DNA of 64,000 nucleotides from Amblyomma americanum. Taxonomy: Eukaryota; Arthropoda; Arachnida; Ixodida; Ixodidae. This document shows, one piece after another, positions 9,623-19,108 of the stretch. The position numbers were made by a program, and so were the translations under genes. Within the stretch, counting starts at the first letter, position 1. Every line of letters starts with the position of its first letter. A model generated the notes under the pieces. It worked only from the letters and a program-made list of their open reading frames with translations, was not told the DNA's origin and ran no database searches. The DNA is taken from assembly GCF_052857255.1 (NCBI RefSeq), contig NC_135497.1, positions 185,604,084 to 185,668,083 on the forward strand, read 5' to 3'.

Positions 9623-12600
9623 GAGCAGTGGATGATGAGGTGGTGGTAGTTTGTGTGGCCGACGAGGCATGCCCTGTTGTGCGTTGCAAGTTAAATGGTT
9701 GCTGCATGGAATTGTTGATAGATACAGGGTCAAAGGTGACATTGCTTAAGGAGAGCAGTTTTAACACGCTTCGAAGGAAGGGGGACCGCGAGGTGTTGGA
9801 AGCGTCGGGTGGTATGGCAACCAAATTTGTAGGCATAACGGGGGATCCTCTTGGCATAAGTGGACTCTACCGGTTACACTTCTCTCTCGGCGGAATTGCA
9901 TTGGAGCACCCCTGCTACGTATGCCCGGACACGGTGTCTCTGCCAAACGGAGTGTCAGGTATATTAGGGCAGGATTTTTTGAGAAAAGGGAAGGTAGTAG
10001 TCTCATTCTCTGAGGAAGAGGTTAATGCGGGCGGCTCAAAAGTTCCGTTTTTGAACAGGAGAGGGGCTGAGATTCGCATTACCGATATTGACACCCGTCA
10101 AACAGTGGGATCATTGGAGAAGGTATATTCGCGGGTTGCCGTCCGGCTGGTCGAGGAGGCAGTCGTCCTTCCTTGGTCGGAGCACATTTTGTACGCGTTT
10201 GTGCCTTCAGATGTAGAGAGCGGCGCCGTGGGAGTGCTTGAGCCGGTCGACTCTCTCAGCAATGGCCTGAAGGCAGCCGCGTGCCTCGTGACAGTTAATG
10301 ACGCCCACAGAGTGCCCCTACGGGTGGTTAACTGTAGCCAGCAGCCACTGAGCCTTCCCAAGAACAAAACATTGGCTTTCTTCACCTCTGCGATAGAGCA
10401 ACGTGAGCCCACCGATACGGTACTCGCAACTGTAGAGCATGCTAGTCCTTCGGCTGCTCCAAAGGTGTCGTTCGATCTTTCTCACGTAAAATCCAGGGAT
10501 AGGGAGGCTCTGGCTGGTTTGCTGAACGACTACTCGGAGGTATTCGCCGCGTCCAACCTGGATTTGGGCTGCTGTGGCGTTATAAAGCACAGGATAGAAA
10601 CCGGCACTTCATCGCCCGTTTACCAGCGTGCGTACAGGATTCCTTACTCCCAACGTGAGGAGATGGAGCGGCAGGTGCAGGACCTGATTGATCGCGGCAT
10701 TGTCGAACACTCAAAGTCACCCTGGGGAGCACCAGCACTATTGGTGGAAAAGCCAGATGGCTCGTATCGATTGGTAGTGGACTACCGCAAACTAAATGCC
10801 GTAACTCGCATCAATCCATACCCCATCCCCAATATACAGGAGACGCTTTCTCAGCTGGGCTCTGCCAGGTACTTCACGGTAGTGGACATGGCGGCGGGAT
10901 TCTGGCAGATAGCAATGGATCCGGCAGATGCCGAGAAAACGGCATTCAACACGCCCTCAGGGCACTATGAATGGAAAAGAATGCCGATGGGTCTGGCCAA
11001 CAGCCCTGCTGTCTGGCAGAGAACCGCTGATGTTATCCTGGCAGGTCTTCTGGGGAGGCTGTGCTTCGTGTATATGGATGACATTATCATATACAGTGAC
11101 AGTTTTGAGAACCATTTGCGCGATATTGAGCAGGTTTTGGTGCGACTAAGAGGAGCGGGTCTCAAGCTGAAGCCCTCTAAGTGCCAATTCCTCAAAAACG
11201 AGGTGAAATACCTCGGGCACGTTGTTTCAGCTGACGGTGTGCGACCGAACCCTGAGAAACTAAGGTGTGTCTCGGATTTTCCATCCCCGACTAGCGTCCG
11301 CCAGGTCCGGCAGTTTCTCGGCCTGATCGGTTACTACCGAAGGCACATAGAGGAGTTCGCCAAGCCGCTCACCGCCTTAACAGCCAAAAATGTTGCCTTT
11401 CGCTGGGACGAAAACGTGGAGAATGCCTTTGGGGCCCTGAAAAGGAAGCTAATGAGGGCACCGCTGTTGCGCCACCCGGATTTTAATTTGCCCTTCGTTA
11501 TGGCCACAGATGCGTCAAAGTTCGCAGTTGGTGCCGTGCTCTCTCAGGTTATCGAGGGCAAAGAACATCCCGTTGCTTTTGCTAGCCGACAGCTGAGCCC
11601 CACAGAGCAAAAGTACGGAGCTACGGAAAGGGAGTGCCTCGCCGTTGTCTGGGCAGTAAAGCACTTCAGATGCTACCTTTACGGCCGCAAATTCAAGCTA
11701 GTCACAGACTGCCATCCTCTGAAATGGGTGATGAGTGTCAGGGACCCTAGCTCGCGACTCGCTAGATGGAATCTACACCTGCAGGAATACTGCTTTGAAG
11801 TTGAGCACAAGTCAGGAAAGACGCATCTGAATGCTGATGCACTCAGCCGCACAGCTGCCGTGGCAGCTATAGATGAGTTTGTCCCCGTAGTCGACCCCAC
11901 CGAATTACGCACAGAGCAGTGCAAAGATCCGGACCTGAAGCGAATAATCGAAAGCTTAGAGGACGCACCGTCTCACCCCGAACAGCTAGGTTATTTCATT
12001 GGCAAAGACGGCACCCTGTGTCGGCGCACGAGGCCAACCAGGAAAGGGAGACCAGAGAAAACCGCTTGGGAGAGAGTCGTCATACCTCGGTCGTGGACAG
12101 AAAGGGTTCTTCGCGCGTTTCACGATGCGCCATGCGCCGGTCATTTTGGCGTAGCGAAGACACGCAGGCGTGTGGAGCGTTTGTACTTTTGGAGTGGCAT
12201 GCGACAGGATGTTAGAGACTACTGTGCGAAGTGTCATTCCTGTCTCGAAAGAAAAACACCCAAGGGACGAAGACCAGCTCCAATTCAGCCGTTCCCTGAG
12301 GTTTCGGCTCCCTTCGAGCGGACAGGTATGGACATAATGGGCCCATTGCCCACGACCACTTCCGGAAACAAGTACATTTTAGTATTTGTCGATCACCTTT
12401 CAAAATACGCGGAAGCGGTAGCACTCCCAGATCAGAAGGCAGACACGGTTGCAAGAGCATTTGTCGAACAGATCGTGCTCCGACATGGACCCCCGAGGCA
12501 ACTCTTGACAGATCGGGGAACGAACTTCGTGTCGCAGCTAATGAGGAGAGTTTGCGAGCTGCTTAAGATCGCTAAGAAGCAGACAACACCGTACCATCCG

Positions 12601-13467
12601 GCTTGCAACGGCGCGGTGGAGCGACTGAACCAAACCGTGGCCGGGTTCCTGTCGCATTTTGTTTCGCGCGACCAGCGGGACTGGGACTTGTGGCTCCCGT
12701 ATGCAATGTTTGCCTACAATTCCGCAGCACACGAGAGCACGGGCGAATCGCCATTCTTTCTTCTCTACGACCGAGACCCGGACCAGCCTAGTGAAGTGCC
12801 AGAGGGCCCCCGTCGTGACCCATACGCTTCACTGGACGACTATAAGGTTGAGCTAGAATCGCGCTTGCAAGTGGCGAGGGACATCGCAAAGGAGTCCTTA
12901 AAGAAAGCGGCGAAGCGCAGGAAGGAGGTGCACGATCGCAGTGCTAGAGACGCGCCGTTTGATGTGGGGGACAGCGTGTACATTGAAAACTGCCAAAGGC
13001 AGATTGGGCTAGCTCGTAAGTTCCAGACGAAGTGGAGAGGACCGTGCGAGGTTGTCGAGAAGCTTTCTCCGGTAAACTTCAGAGTCCGAGACGTGAACCG
13101 GCGTTTGATAAGGATACACGCAAATCGCCTCAAGTCGGCACCGATTCAGTATTCACGAAATGAGGAAAGGGAAAGCGCGGATTTTGATGGGGACAGAAGT
13201 GAAGCGGAGCGCGCAGATAGTTCGCAAGAAACGCCCTCTCCTGCATTTGTTCGGCAGGCGCCAGAGGTGACGGCCAGAATGCCACCGGATTTACTTCATG
13301 CATTGCTAGAAGAAGAAGCGCGCGAGGTTGCCGCGCAGATAACGCCAGGAGAGGCTCCTGCCACGAGCCCTCGCGAGTCCCAAAGCAGACAAAGGGGCAC
13401 AGACTTACTTAGTATGACTCATGAAGGCCGATATCCGCTGCGAAATCGGAAAGCTAAGTCGGACTAA
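9586..13467 (+). CDS. pol: Pol polyprotein (protease-RT-RNase H-integrase)
   Basis: Pol is made as a Gag-Pol fusion by -1 frameshifting. Residues are counted from the GTG codon at 9628. Aspartic protease: LIDTGSKVTLL with DTG at 32-34 and a second ILGQDFL element near 112. Reverse transcriptase: LVVDYRKLNAV near 382 and catalytic YMDD at 482-485. RNase H: ATDASK with Asp 628. Integrase: HHCC zinc finger with H832, H839 and Cys at 866/869/872, then a DDE core of D902, D962 and E998 with the classic 35-residue D-E spacing. A GPY/F-like motif (KWRGPCEVVEKL) follows. The tail is charged and low in complexity. No stops or frameshifts interrupt 1293 codons, a normal length for gypsy Pol. Domain order excludes Ty1/copia, and there is no envelope gene. 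Confidence 0.95.
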   Translation, partial: LVSPPQPEERGEGAVDDEVVVVCVADEACPVVRCKLNGCCMELLIDTGSKVTLLKESSFNTLRRKGDREVLEASGGMATKFVGITGDPLGISGLYRLHFSLGGIALEHPCYVCPDTVSLPNGVSGILGQDFLRKGKVVVSFSEEEVNAGGSKVPFLNRRGAEIRITDIDTRQTVGSLEKVYSRVAVRLVEEAVVLPWSEHILYAFVPSDVESGAVGVLEPVDSLSNGLKAAACLVTVNDAHRVPLRVVNCSQQPLSLPKNKTLAFFTSAIEQREPTDTVLATVEHASPSAAPKVSFDLSHVKSRDREALAGLLNDYSEVFAASNLDLGCCGVIKHRIETGTSSPVYQRAYRIPYSQREEMERQVQDLIDRGIVEHSKSPWGAPALLVEKPDGSYRLVVDYRKLNAVTRINPYPIPNIQETLSQLGSARYFTVVDMAAGFWQIAMDPADAEKTAFNTPSGHYEWKRMPMGLANSPAVWQRTADVILAGLLGRLCFVYMDDIIIYSDSFENHLRDIEQVLVRLRGAGLKLKPSKCQFLKNEVKYLGHVVSADGVRPNPEKLRCVSDFPSPTSVRQVRQFLGLIGYYRRHIEEFAKPLTALTAKNVAFRWDENVENAFGALKRKLMRAPLLRHPDFNLPFVMATDASKFAVGAVLSQVIEGKEHPVAFASRQLSPTEQKYGATERECLAVVWAVKHFRCYLYGRKFKLVTDCHPLKWVMSVRDPSSRLARWNLHLQEYCFEVEHKSGKTHLNADALSRTAAVAAIDEFVPVVDPTELRTEQCKDPDLKRIIESLEDAPSHPEQLGYFIGKDGTLCRRTRPTRKGRPEKTAWERVVIPRSWTERVLRAFHDAPCAGHFGVAKTRRRVERLYFWSGMRQDVRDYCAKCHSCLERKTPKGRRPAPIQPFPEVSAPFERTGMDIMGPLPTTTSGNKYILVFVDHLSKYAEAVALPDQKADTVARAFVEQIVLRHGPPRQLLTDRGTNFVSQLMRRVCELLKIAKKQTTPYHPACNGAVERLNQTVAGFLSHFVSRDQRDWDLWLPYAMFAYNSAAHESTGESPFFLLYDRDPDQPSEVPEGPRRDPYASLDDYKVELESRLQVARDIAKESLKKAAKRRKEVHDRSARDAPFDVGDSVYIENCQRQIGLARKFQTKWRGPCEVVEKLSPVNFRVRDVNRRLIRIHANRLKSAPIQYSRNEERESADFDGDRSEAERADSSQETPSPAFVRQAPEVTARMPPDLLHALLEEEAREVAAQITPGEAPATSPRESQSRQRGTDLLSMTHEGRYPLRNRKAKSD

Positions 13468-13960
13468 TGGCGTAAACAGAGCGGAGTTTTGAACTGGTTA
13501 GAATTGTGTAATGCCACAGCTCATAACATTGCTATGTGCTTATGTGTTAAGTTATCGGAGTTGGTAGTTAAACCTTTCTGTCATTAAGTAACACCTTCAC
13601 AGGAGAGCATGCGGAGCGCATGCAGAACCTGCCCTACTTCCTTTCGTTATCTATATTTTTGTCTGTGCCGTGATCGTGCTAGAAGTGGGAGCTCCTTTGT
13701 AACTGTGGTAAATTTATTTCGTCCAGTTTGGACTAGAAAGGAGAGGCTTGGGTGCTGAGTTTCATGTTTATCTGTAAAAGAAGATCAGTGCTGCTCCTGG
13801 AGACGCCAGTATTGACAGCGGAGGCATATGGTGTTGTGCAGTGGTGTTGAGTGCAGCGAAAAGTGTTTTGTCGGACGCACTGTGCGAGGCGATTCAGAAA
13901 GACAAGGGGAGCTGCGTGGACTCAAATGTTCGGAGAACATTCTTCTGGAGGGTGAGCGAG
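13468..13960 (+). other. Gypsy 3' untranslated region with weak polypurine tract
   Basis: No ORF lies between pol and the 3' LTR, so an envelope gene is absent. The purine-rich GGAGGGTGAGCGAG at 13947-13960 abuts the LTR and is the best polypurine-tract candidate, although it is interrupted by T and C. Confidence 0.6.
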
Positions 13961-15143
13961 TGTGACATTCCGTGTGTGCTACGAGGATCCACGTTCGACG
14001 GCGCGGCGTAGACGGAGACCCGTGACAGCGGCATCATCAATTACCCAGCCATGCTCTTTGAGTGACGACCAGAACAACCGGACCCGCCGCCGCCCCGGGG
14101 AAACAGGCTTTATCCTCCCCAATTTCCGGGCACATTCCAGGACAAGGGAGCTGTCAGCGGGCCAGAGCGCGCCGTACCACAGCCGACGCTATGCGCTACC
14201 GCGAAGACAACATTCTTTCCCTCCCCCCCCTTTGTCGTGGGCTATCGCCGGGAAGGCACCCACAGCTTCCCAGAAGGGCCGTGACGGACACCTGTCATGG
14301 CGGACAGGCAGTACTCGCCAAGAATGTGGAAAGACCGGCGCTAGTGAATTAGCTCCGAAGAGAGAGCCTGTGTATACTCTCACTTGAGAGAGAGTGGTGG
14401 CGTTTTTGTTGTTTATTTAGTTTGTATTGTTAACAGACTCTGGGTTCGAGGCTAAGCCCAACCCAAGGGGTGGTCCCCATCTCGCATGTTATTTTGGATT
14501 GGAGAATTGATGCTTTGGGCGGGCCACTGGAAATGACCGCCCTTAGTCCTTTGTTAATCAAGTGCTTAAAAGCACATGTAAACGGATGCAGTCCAGTCTG
14601 AGCTGGGGCTCCATGCTTAGCATGTAATGTGATGCTACTTAGGCACTAACCTGCCCGGTCGATGAGTAAAGTAGTGCAAAGTTTGTTCTTTTGTAAATTC
14701 AGTTCTGCTTTTTCCAGTTTAACTCTCTGTATATGTATGTTGTAAAATTATGCTCTGCTGTCATCATCTACAAGCTCGCCTCCTGTTCATCTTCCAAGCC
14801 GAACGACACTAGAGGAAGGGTTTGGGAACCATCCTCGAAGAAACGGACGACTATTGAAATTCTACTGCATACACGCTCAGGACGACATCATTCGCCAAGA
14901 GGGCCTTCAGCGCCGAAGCCCCGACGGCGTGCAGCTTCTGCCAGCAACCGCTCGAGCCCAACTCCGGAGCCACTCCATCGCCCCCATGAAGTCGTCGGCA
15001 CGTAAGCTCGGACGCCCCAGCCTCTGATGTATAATCTTCATCATGTGTAATTATTGAATATACCTGTTTGTTTAAACTGAGCCATACGGTGTCTCTTTGC
15101 CTCTCCGTCCCGTGTGGACCTGCGCATTATGGGGGTCATCACA
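13961..15143 (+). repeat. 3' LTR of gypsy-class retrotransposon
   Basis: This 1183-bp direct copy of the 5' LTR starts TGTGACATTCC and ends CATCACA, followed by the GTAT duplication at 15144-15147. Differences seen by eye are A to G near 14142, A to G near 14234, A to C near 14335, C to T near 15042, and a shorter C run near 14221. Confidence 0.93.
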
Positions 15144-15147
15144 GTAT

Positions 15148-16142
15148 TCAGCGGCGGCATCCATGGGAGCCCCTCAAGCCCCCCGCCCACTCACTCACTA
15201 AATAAAAGAAAAGAAGTACGGTGCCGAGGTTCGGAATCGAACCAGGGCCTTCGGCGTTTGAGGCGGAAACGCTACCGCTCCGCCACGACGGCTCAAGTTA
15301 CAGCCGTCAATATAGGCGCATCTAGTGAATGCACTCTTCTGATGCAGAAATCTCCGCGCTTTTGCTAGGTATATCCTGGCCTAACAGAGCTAGGCCATCA
15401 GCAAAATTTTTCTGAACTGCCTTATACCTTGTCTCCCGTCCCTAATAAACGATTTCCGTTAAGTAGTTTGCAGTTGACTGGCACAGCCGGGAATGTTTCG
15501 CCGGGCAAGCGTGCGAATACACAAGTGCTATGTTGTACGATCACCGACCATCGTGCCATCATCGCTTTTCATCGACCGTGGCGATAATCTGACAAGCCTT
15601 AACAGGCTCCTTCAAAGTTTAACTAGCACTTGAAGCGGTACTTGGAGTTCCTCTGCTGTTCGGCGCTTGTAAATCGAAGCGCGTCAAAAACAAAACCACG
15701 GGGCACGCAAAGCTCATAGACGCGAAGTGCCCTAACAAATTGAAGCTCTCCTGGCCGCCTGTGGCGCCGCCAAGCATCCGTTTTCTTTGCTTCCAACATT
15801 CAGGTTGTCTTTTGCCTGCCTTCCTTGTGTGACAAAAGTGCACTATTAGTTCTAAAACAAAACTTACTTCAATATTGATCTGCGCAACCTACCTTTGTCA
15901 GCCTCAGAGATTCGCGAAACCAAGTAGGATGGAAAATTCCTCCAGGGTGGCGTCTCTTGTCCTATGGCGTCACCACGCTTGTACTTGCGAGATTGGCCTG
16001 TGGTGGCGATACCTGTATTTTGGTTCTTGCTATTTTCTACCTTACAAGAGCTTTGTTTTCAGTAAGAGCGATGTTTTTCTGATCAGAAGCTGGTATTCTA
16101 TCGATACAAGCCAACTTCAATTTCTCCTCAGTGTCCCTTTAA
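15148..16142 (+). mobile_element. Right half of the interrupted DNA transposon
   Basis: The block resumes directly after the gypsy target duplication and ends in TTCTCCTCAGTGTCCCTTTAA (16122-16142, last 19-20 nt shown in the finding), the reverse complement of the left end at 6112. Without the gypsy insertion the host element would be about 2.2 kb. It holds a degenerate tRNA-like unit at 15218-15292. No transposase motif was recognised. Confidence 0.45.
15218..15292 (-). repeat. Degenerate tRNA-like sequence
   Basis: Read on the minus strand it has an A-box-like TGGCGGAGCGG and a B-box-like GGTTCGATTCC. A GCGTTT/AAACGC stem encloses the loop CCGCCTC. The loop lacks U33, and the T-stem has only about three pairs. 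It is therefore a tRNA-derived repeat head or a decayed pseudogene, not a working tRNA. Confidence 0.45.
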
Positions 16143-18880
16143 GAAGTAGCTTGCGAGTGTGACTGAGCAGGCTAGTTGTTAATTCATGACAGCTAGGAGT
16201 AAACGCAGCGCAACATGCAGACAAGGACAGCTAGTTGTCTTTTCGTCCCTGACTAAAAGTTATGCTAGCCACGGAGGCTGTCAGCTCGTGACTGGTTAAA
16301 TAACGAGGCGAATGACATTGTTCAACGCTACGCTGCACTTAAGACTACAAAGCAAGGTCTGGCGCTTTTTATGAATGCGTGGACACGCCGCAAGAAGATG
16401 TTCCGCATTTTCCACGATGTTAGTATGCGCGGAGTTTATGAGGCACGTTCGACCGTGCCCAACCACGCTGGCTTGTGGGCGGAGGCGAGGCCTGGGCAAT
16501 ACGCAAGAGCGGCTCGTCCTTCTTGGAGACTTCTCTTGGCATAAGAGATGTGTGAAAGCGGCAAAAATTCCCGTCTTTTAGAACACGCGTTGTCACTAAG
16601 TGGGGCCGGACTTCTTTCCGACTACAGTGCAGAGAGGCGCTTTTATTTTTGTTTCTTTTACTTGCCGACCAATCTAACGAATTTAGTGCTACCGGCGATG
16701 CTGACTTGAGAGCAGCCCCACTGGGGAACATGTCAAACATTTTTTTAAGTGCGGCATTATTTAGCCATATTGAAGATCACATATTAAAACTGTACAGGGC
16801 AAAGCGCTGCCAGAGGCACCGCGGTGCCGTATTATTGGAGCGTCTTAGGATCGCGGTACACTGAAGCTCGCACAATAAAAGACGTTTTACTGTCGCTCAA
16901 ATCGCCACGGACTCAGCTGCGGACGTAGACACCATTTGGTGAAATCCCCTGTCTTTGAGATAACAAGGCCGAAAATCGCAATTGCAGCGGAACACGAGCA
17001 CTTATTGTTGGCCGCAGAAGCACCAGCGCACACCTGCTCGTTATTTCTGTGTAGCTTTGCTCGAATGGTCGAACCCCAGGAAGCTTCCTTCTGCCGCAAA
17101 CCGGCATCACTTTGAGCTGAGGTGTGGGATCAGTGGAAGGCCATTTGATATGTCGCCATGGTATGCTTTGGTCGCATGTCCATAGCGAAGGTGCGCCCGG
17201 TAGCGCGGGGACTGTGAATAAGCGACTATGAGTTCCGAATTATACGTGAAGCCCGCGACAGGCATCTGAGCCGCAATGGAAGACAGTGGGCTTAAGAGCA
17301 GCATGTGTGCCGTCATATTCTCCCTTCGCCTTGGCCGAACCGCTCGTGTAGTTCTCCTAAAGTTAAGGCCCAAGTTGCCCATACGTAAGCGATTCTAGAA
17401 TGAGATTCTTTCAACACTATAGGCCGGAGGCAGCTTTTAGTGAAACTCCGAGCCCCGTTTCCAGACCCTTCCATAGATGGCGCAGCTATGACTGTATTTG
17501 CTATCTGATGGGGACATAAAGCTGGAGGCTAGAACTCACTGCCCGGAAGATAAGCATGTGGCACTAAAGCAACCTTCTTCTATCTGCAAATAGTCCATTG
17601 CAGTGGCGATCACGAACAATAGCATCCAAAGTAAAAAAAAAATTGACTATCCTTCTTTTCGAAAAGTTCATGATCTGTTTGCAGTGCCTCTCAGGCAGCT
17701 GTACCATTATTGGCAACGGCCTCCCGACGCAGCTGCTCTGTCCACAAGAAAGCAGATAGGCTGTATTCCGCTGGCATGAGCGGTTGCTTTGAAGGAGATT
17801 CCCATGATTCAGCAAAATATCTGGAAGGCTTCTTGCTATACTTCAGTATTGCTCCCTTTTCTCTCCTCCCAAAATAATGGTCCTTGCTCTGTGTTTTTAT
17901 GGTAGTAGCGGCTTTCAATAGACACATACAGAATTTGCATGCTCCTCGTTTCTGCAAATCTAATATCTTTTGTTCGTTCATATGTTCTGACAACAAAACT
18001 GAAGATACTTTTGGATCGAGCTCGTATCCCTCGATGCCGGGATTCAACGTATCGCTTGAATTAAAGCGAGTAAAAAGGGGTGCATGTAGACTGACTATTT
18101 GCTTTGGAGCAGGTTTAACTAAGGTGAAGCGAATTGCAGTTGAACTCCTTCCAGTTTAAGAAAAGTGGGAACGCTGATTTGAGAGCAGTGACAAATAGAA
18201 TGAGAGAAAGAGGAGGAGGGGTAGAAATAACACTGACTTTTTCTTGCACAAAACGCGTTTGTGAACGCGGAAGCTTTATGCCACAATGTTCTAGAAAGGT
18301 GACACATGAAACGACATATGGTGCTATCGCTGTGAAAACAAAGTCAAGACGAGGGGCATACTACAGCTCTGTCGCTAGCGCCGCCTGCGAGACATATGTC
18401 GCTTTAAATATGCACGCGAAGCGATATATAGAGATGCCAATCTGAACCTGGACTCTATGCATAACCGACGAAGTCGAGCCGGGAAGCAGGAGAAGCGGGC
18501 AACTGTTTTGGCCGTCAAAGCTGCGCATGATGTATGAATATGCACAAAAACTGTAGTCAGGCATGGTGCATGATAATTCATAGTCTGTGAGCACCATCTG
18601 AGCGCAGTACCGCTGCATAATGGAGGAAGCAGGCACGTCTCCCTGTTGGCGCGCCGTTGGAGGTTTCTACCGGGGTTATTATCAACACCGGTCACTGTTT
18701 CGGATGGCTTCCCGAAAAGAACAAACATGGCTTCCTGTGGCAGGCTTCCTGTCTGAACGACGGCCACTCCACGCGCAGGAGCTGGGAACAAGCCTTCGAG
18801 GGATTGAACGACAAAACATGATTACCTGTCACGTCGCCGGTGAAGGCACATTTCGTGCTGAGCACCGCTGCTGCAGGCGC
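16143..18880. other. Unassigned DNA
   Basis: No supported gene. A 118-codon minus-strand frame at 17691-18047 (ending EQLRREAVANNGTAA) is the longest, but it shows no family motif and no convincing splice context. Confidence 0.45.
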
Positions 18881-18881
18881 G

Positions 18882-19108
18882 ATGAAAAAAACGAAAGAAA
18901 GAAAGAAAGACAGAAAGGAATGAATGAATGAAGGAAGGAAGGAAGGAAGGAAGGAAGGAAGGAAGGAAGGAAGGAAGGAAGGAAGGAAGGAAGGAAGGAA
19001 GGAAGGAAGGAAGGAAGGAAGGAAGGAAGGAAGGAAGGAAGGAAGGAAGGAAGGAAGGAAAGAGGGAAGGAGGGAAGGAAGGAAGGAAGGAGGGAAGGAA
19101 GGAAGGAA
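18882..19108 (+). repeat. (GAAA)n then (GGAA)n microsatellite
   Basis: GAAA units from 18888 pass through GAAT units into about 44 GGAA units (18931-19108). The final third has scattered GGGA interruptions. The long repetitive frames across it on both strands are artefacts. Confidence 0.97.

Larger units (their letters stand above)
7307..15143 (+). mobile_element. Complete Ty3/gypsy-class LTR retrotransposon
   Basis: The 7837-bp element has two near-identical LTRs, a primer-binding site, gag, and pol in the order protease, reverse transcriptase, RNase H, integrase. That order defines the Ty3/gypsy class. A 4-bp GTAT target duplication flanks it. Both ORFs are uninterrupted and every catalytic signature checked is present, so the copy could be competent. 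No envelope ORF exists between pol and the 3' LTR (13468-13960). It lies inside an older DNA transposon. Confidence 0.95.

Noticed and set aside
13468..13960. Envelope gene for the gypsy element
   Set aside because: No frame of useful length or membrane-protein features between pol and the 3' LTR.
17691..18047. 118-codon minus-strand ORF
   Set aside because: No family motif, splice context or codon signature distinguishing it from chance.
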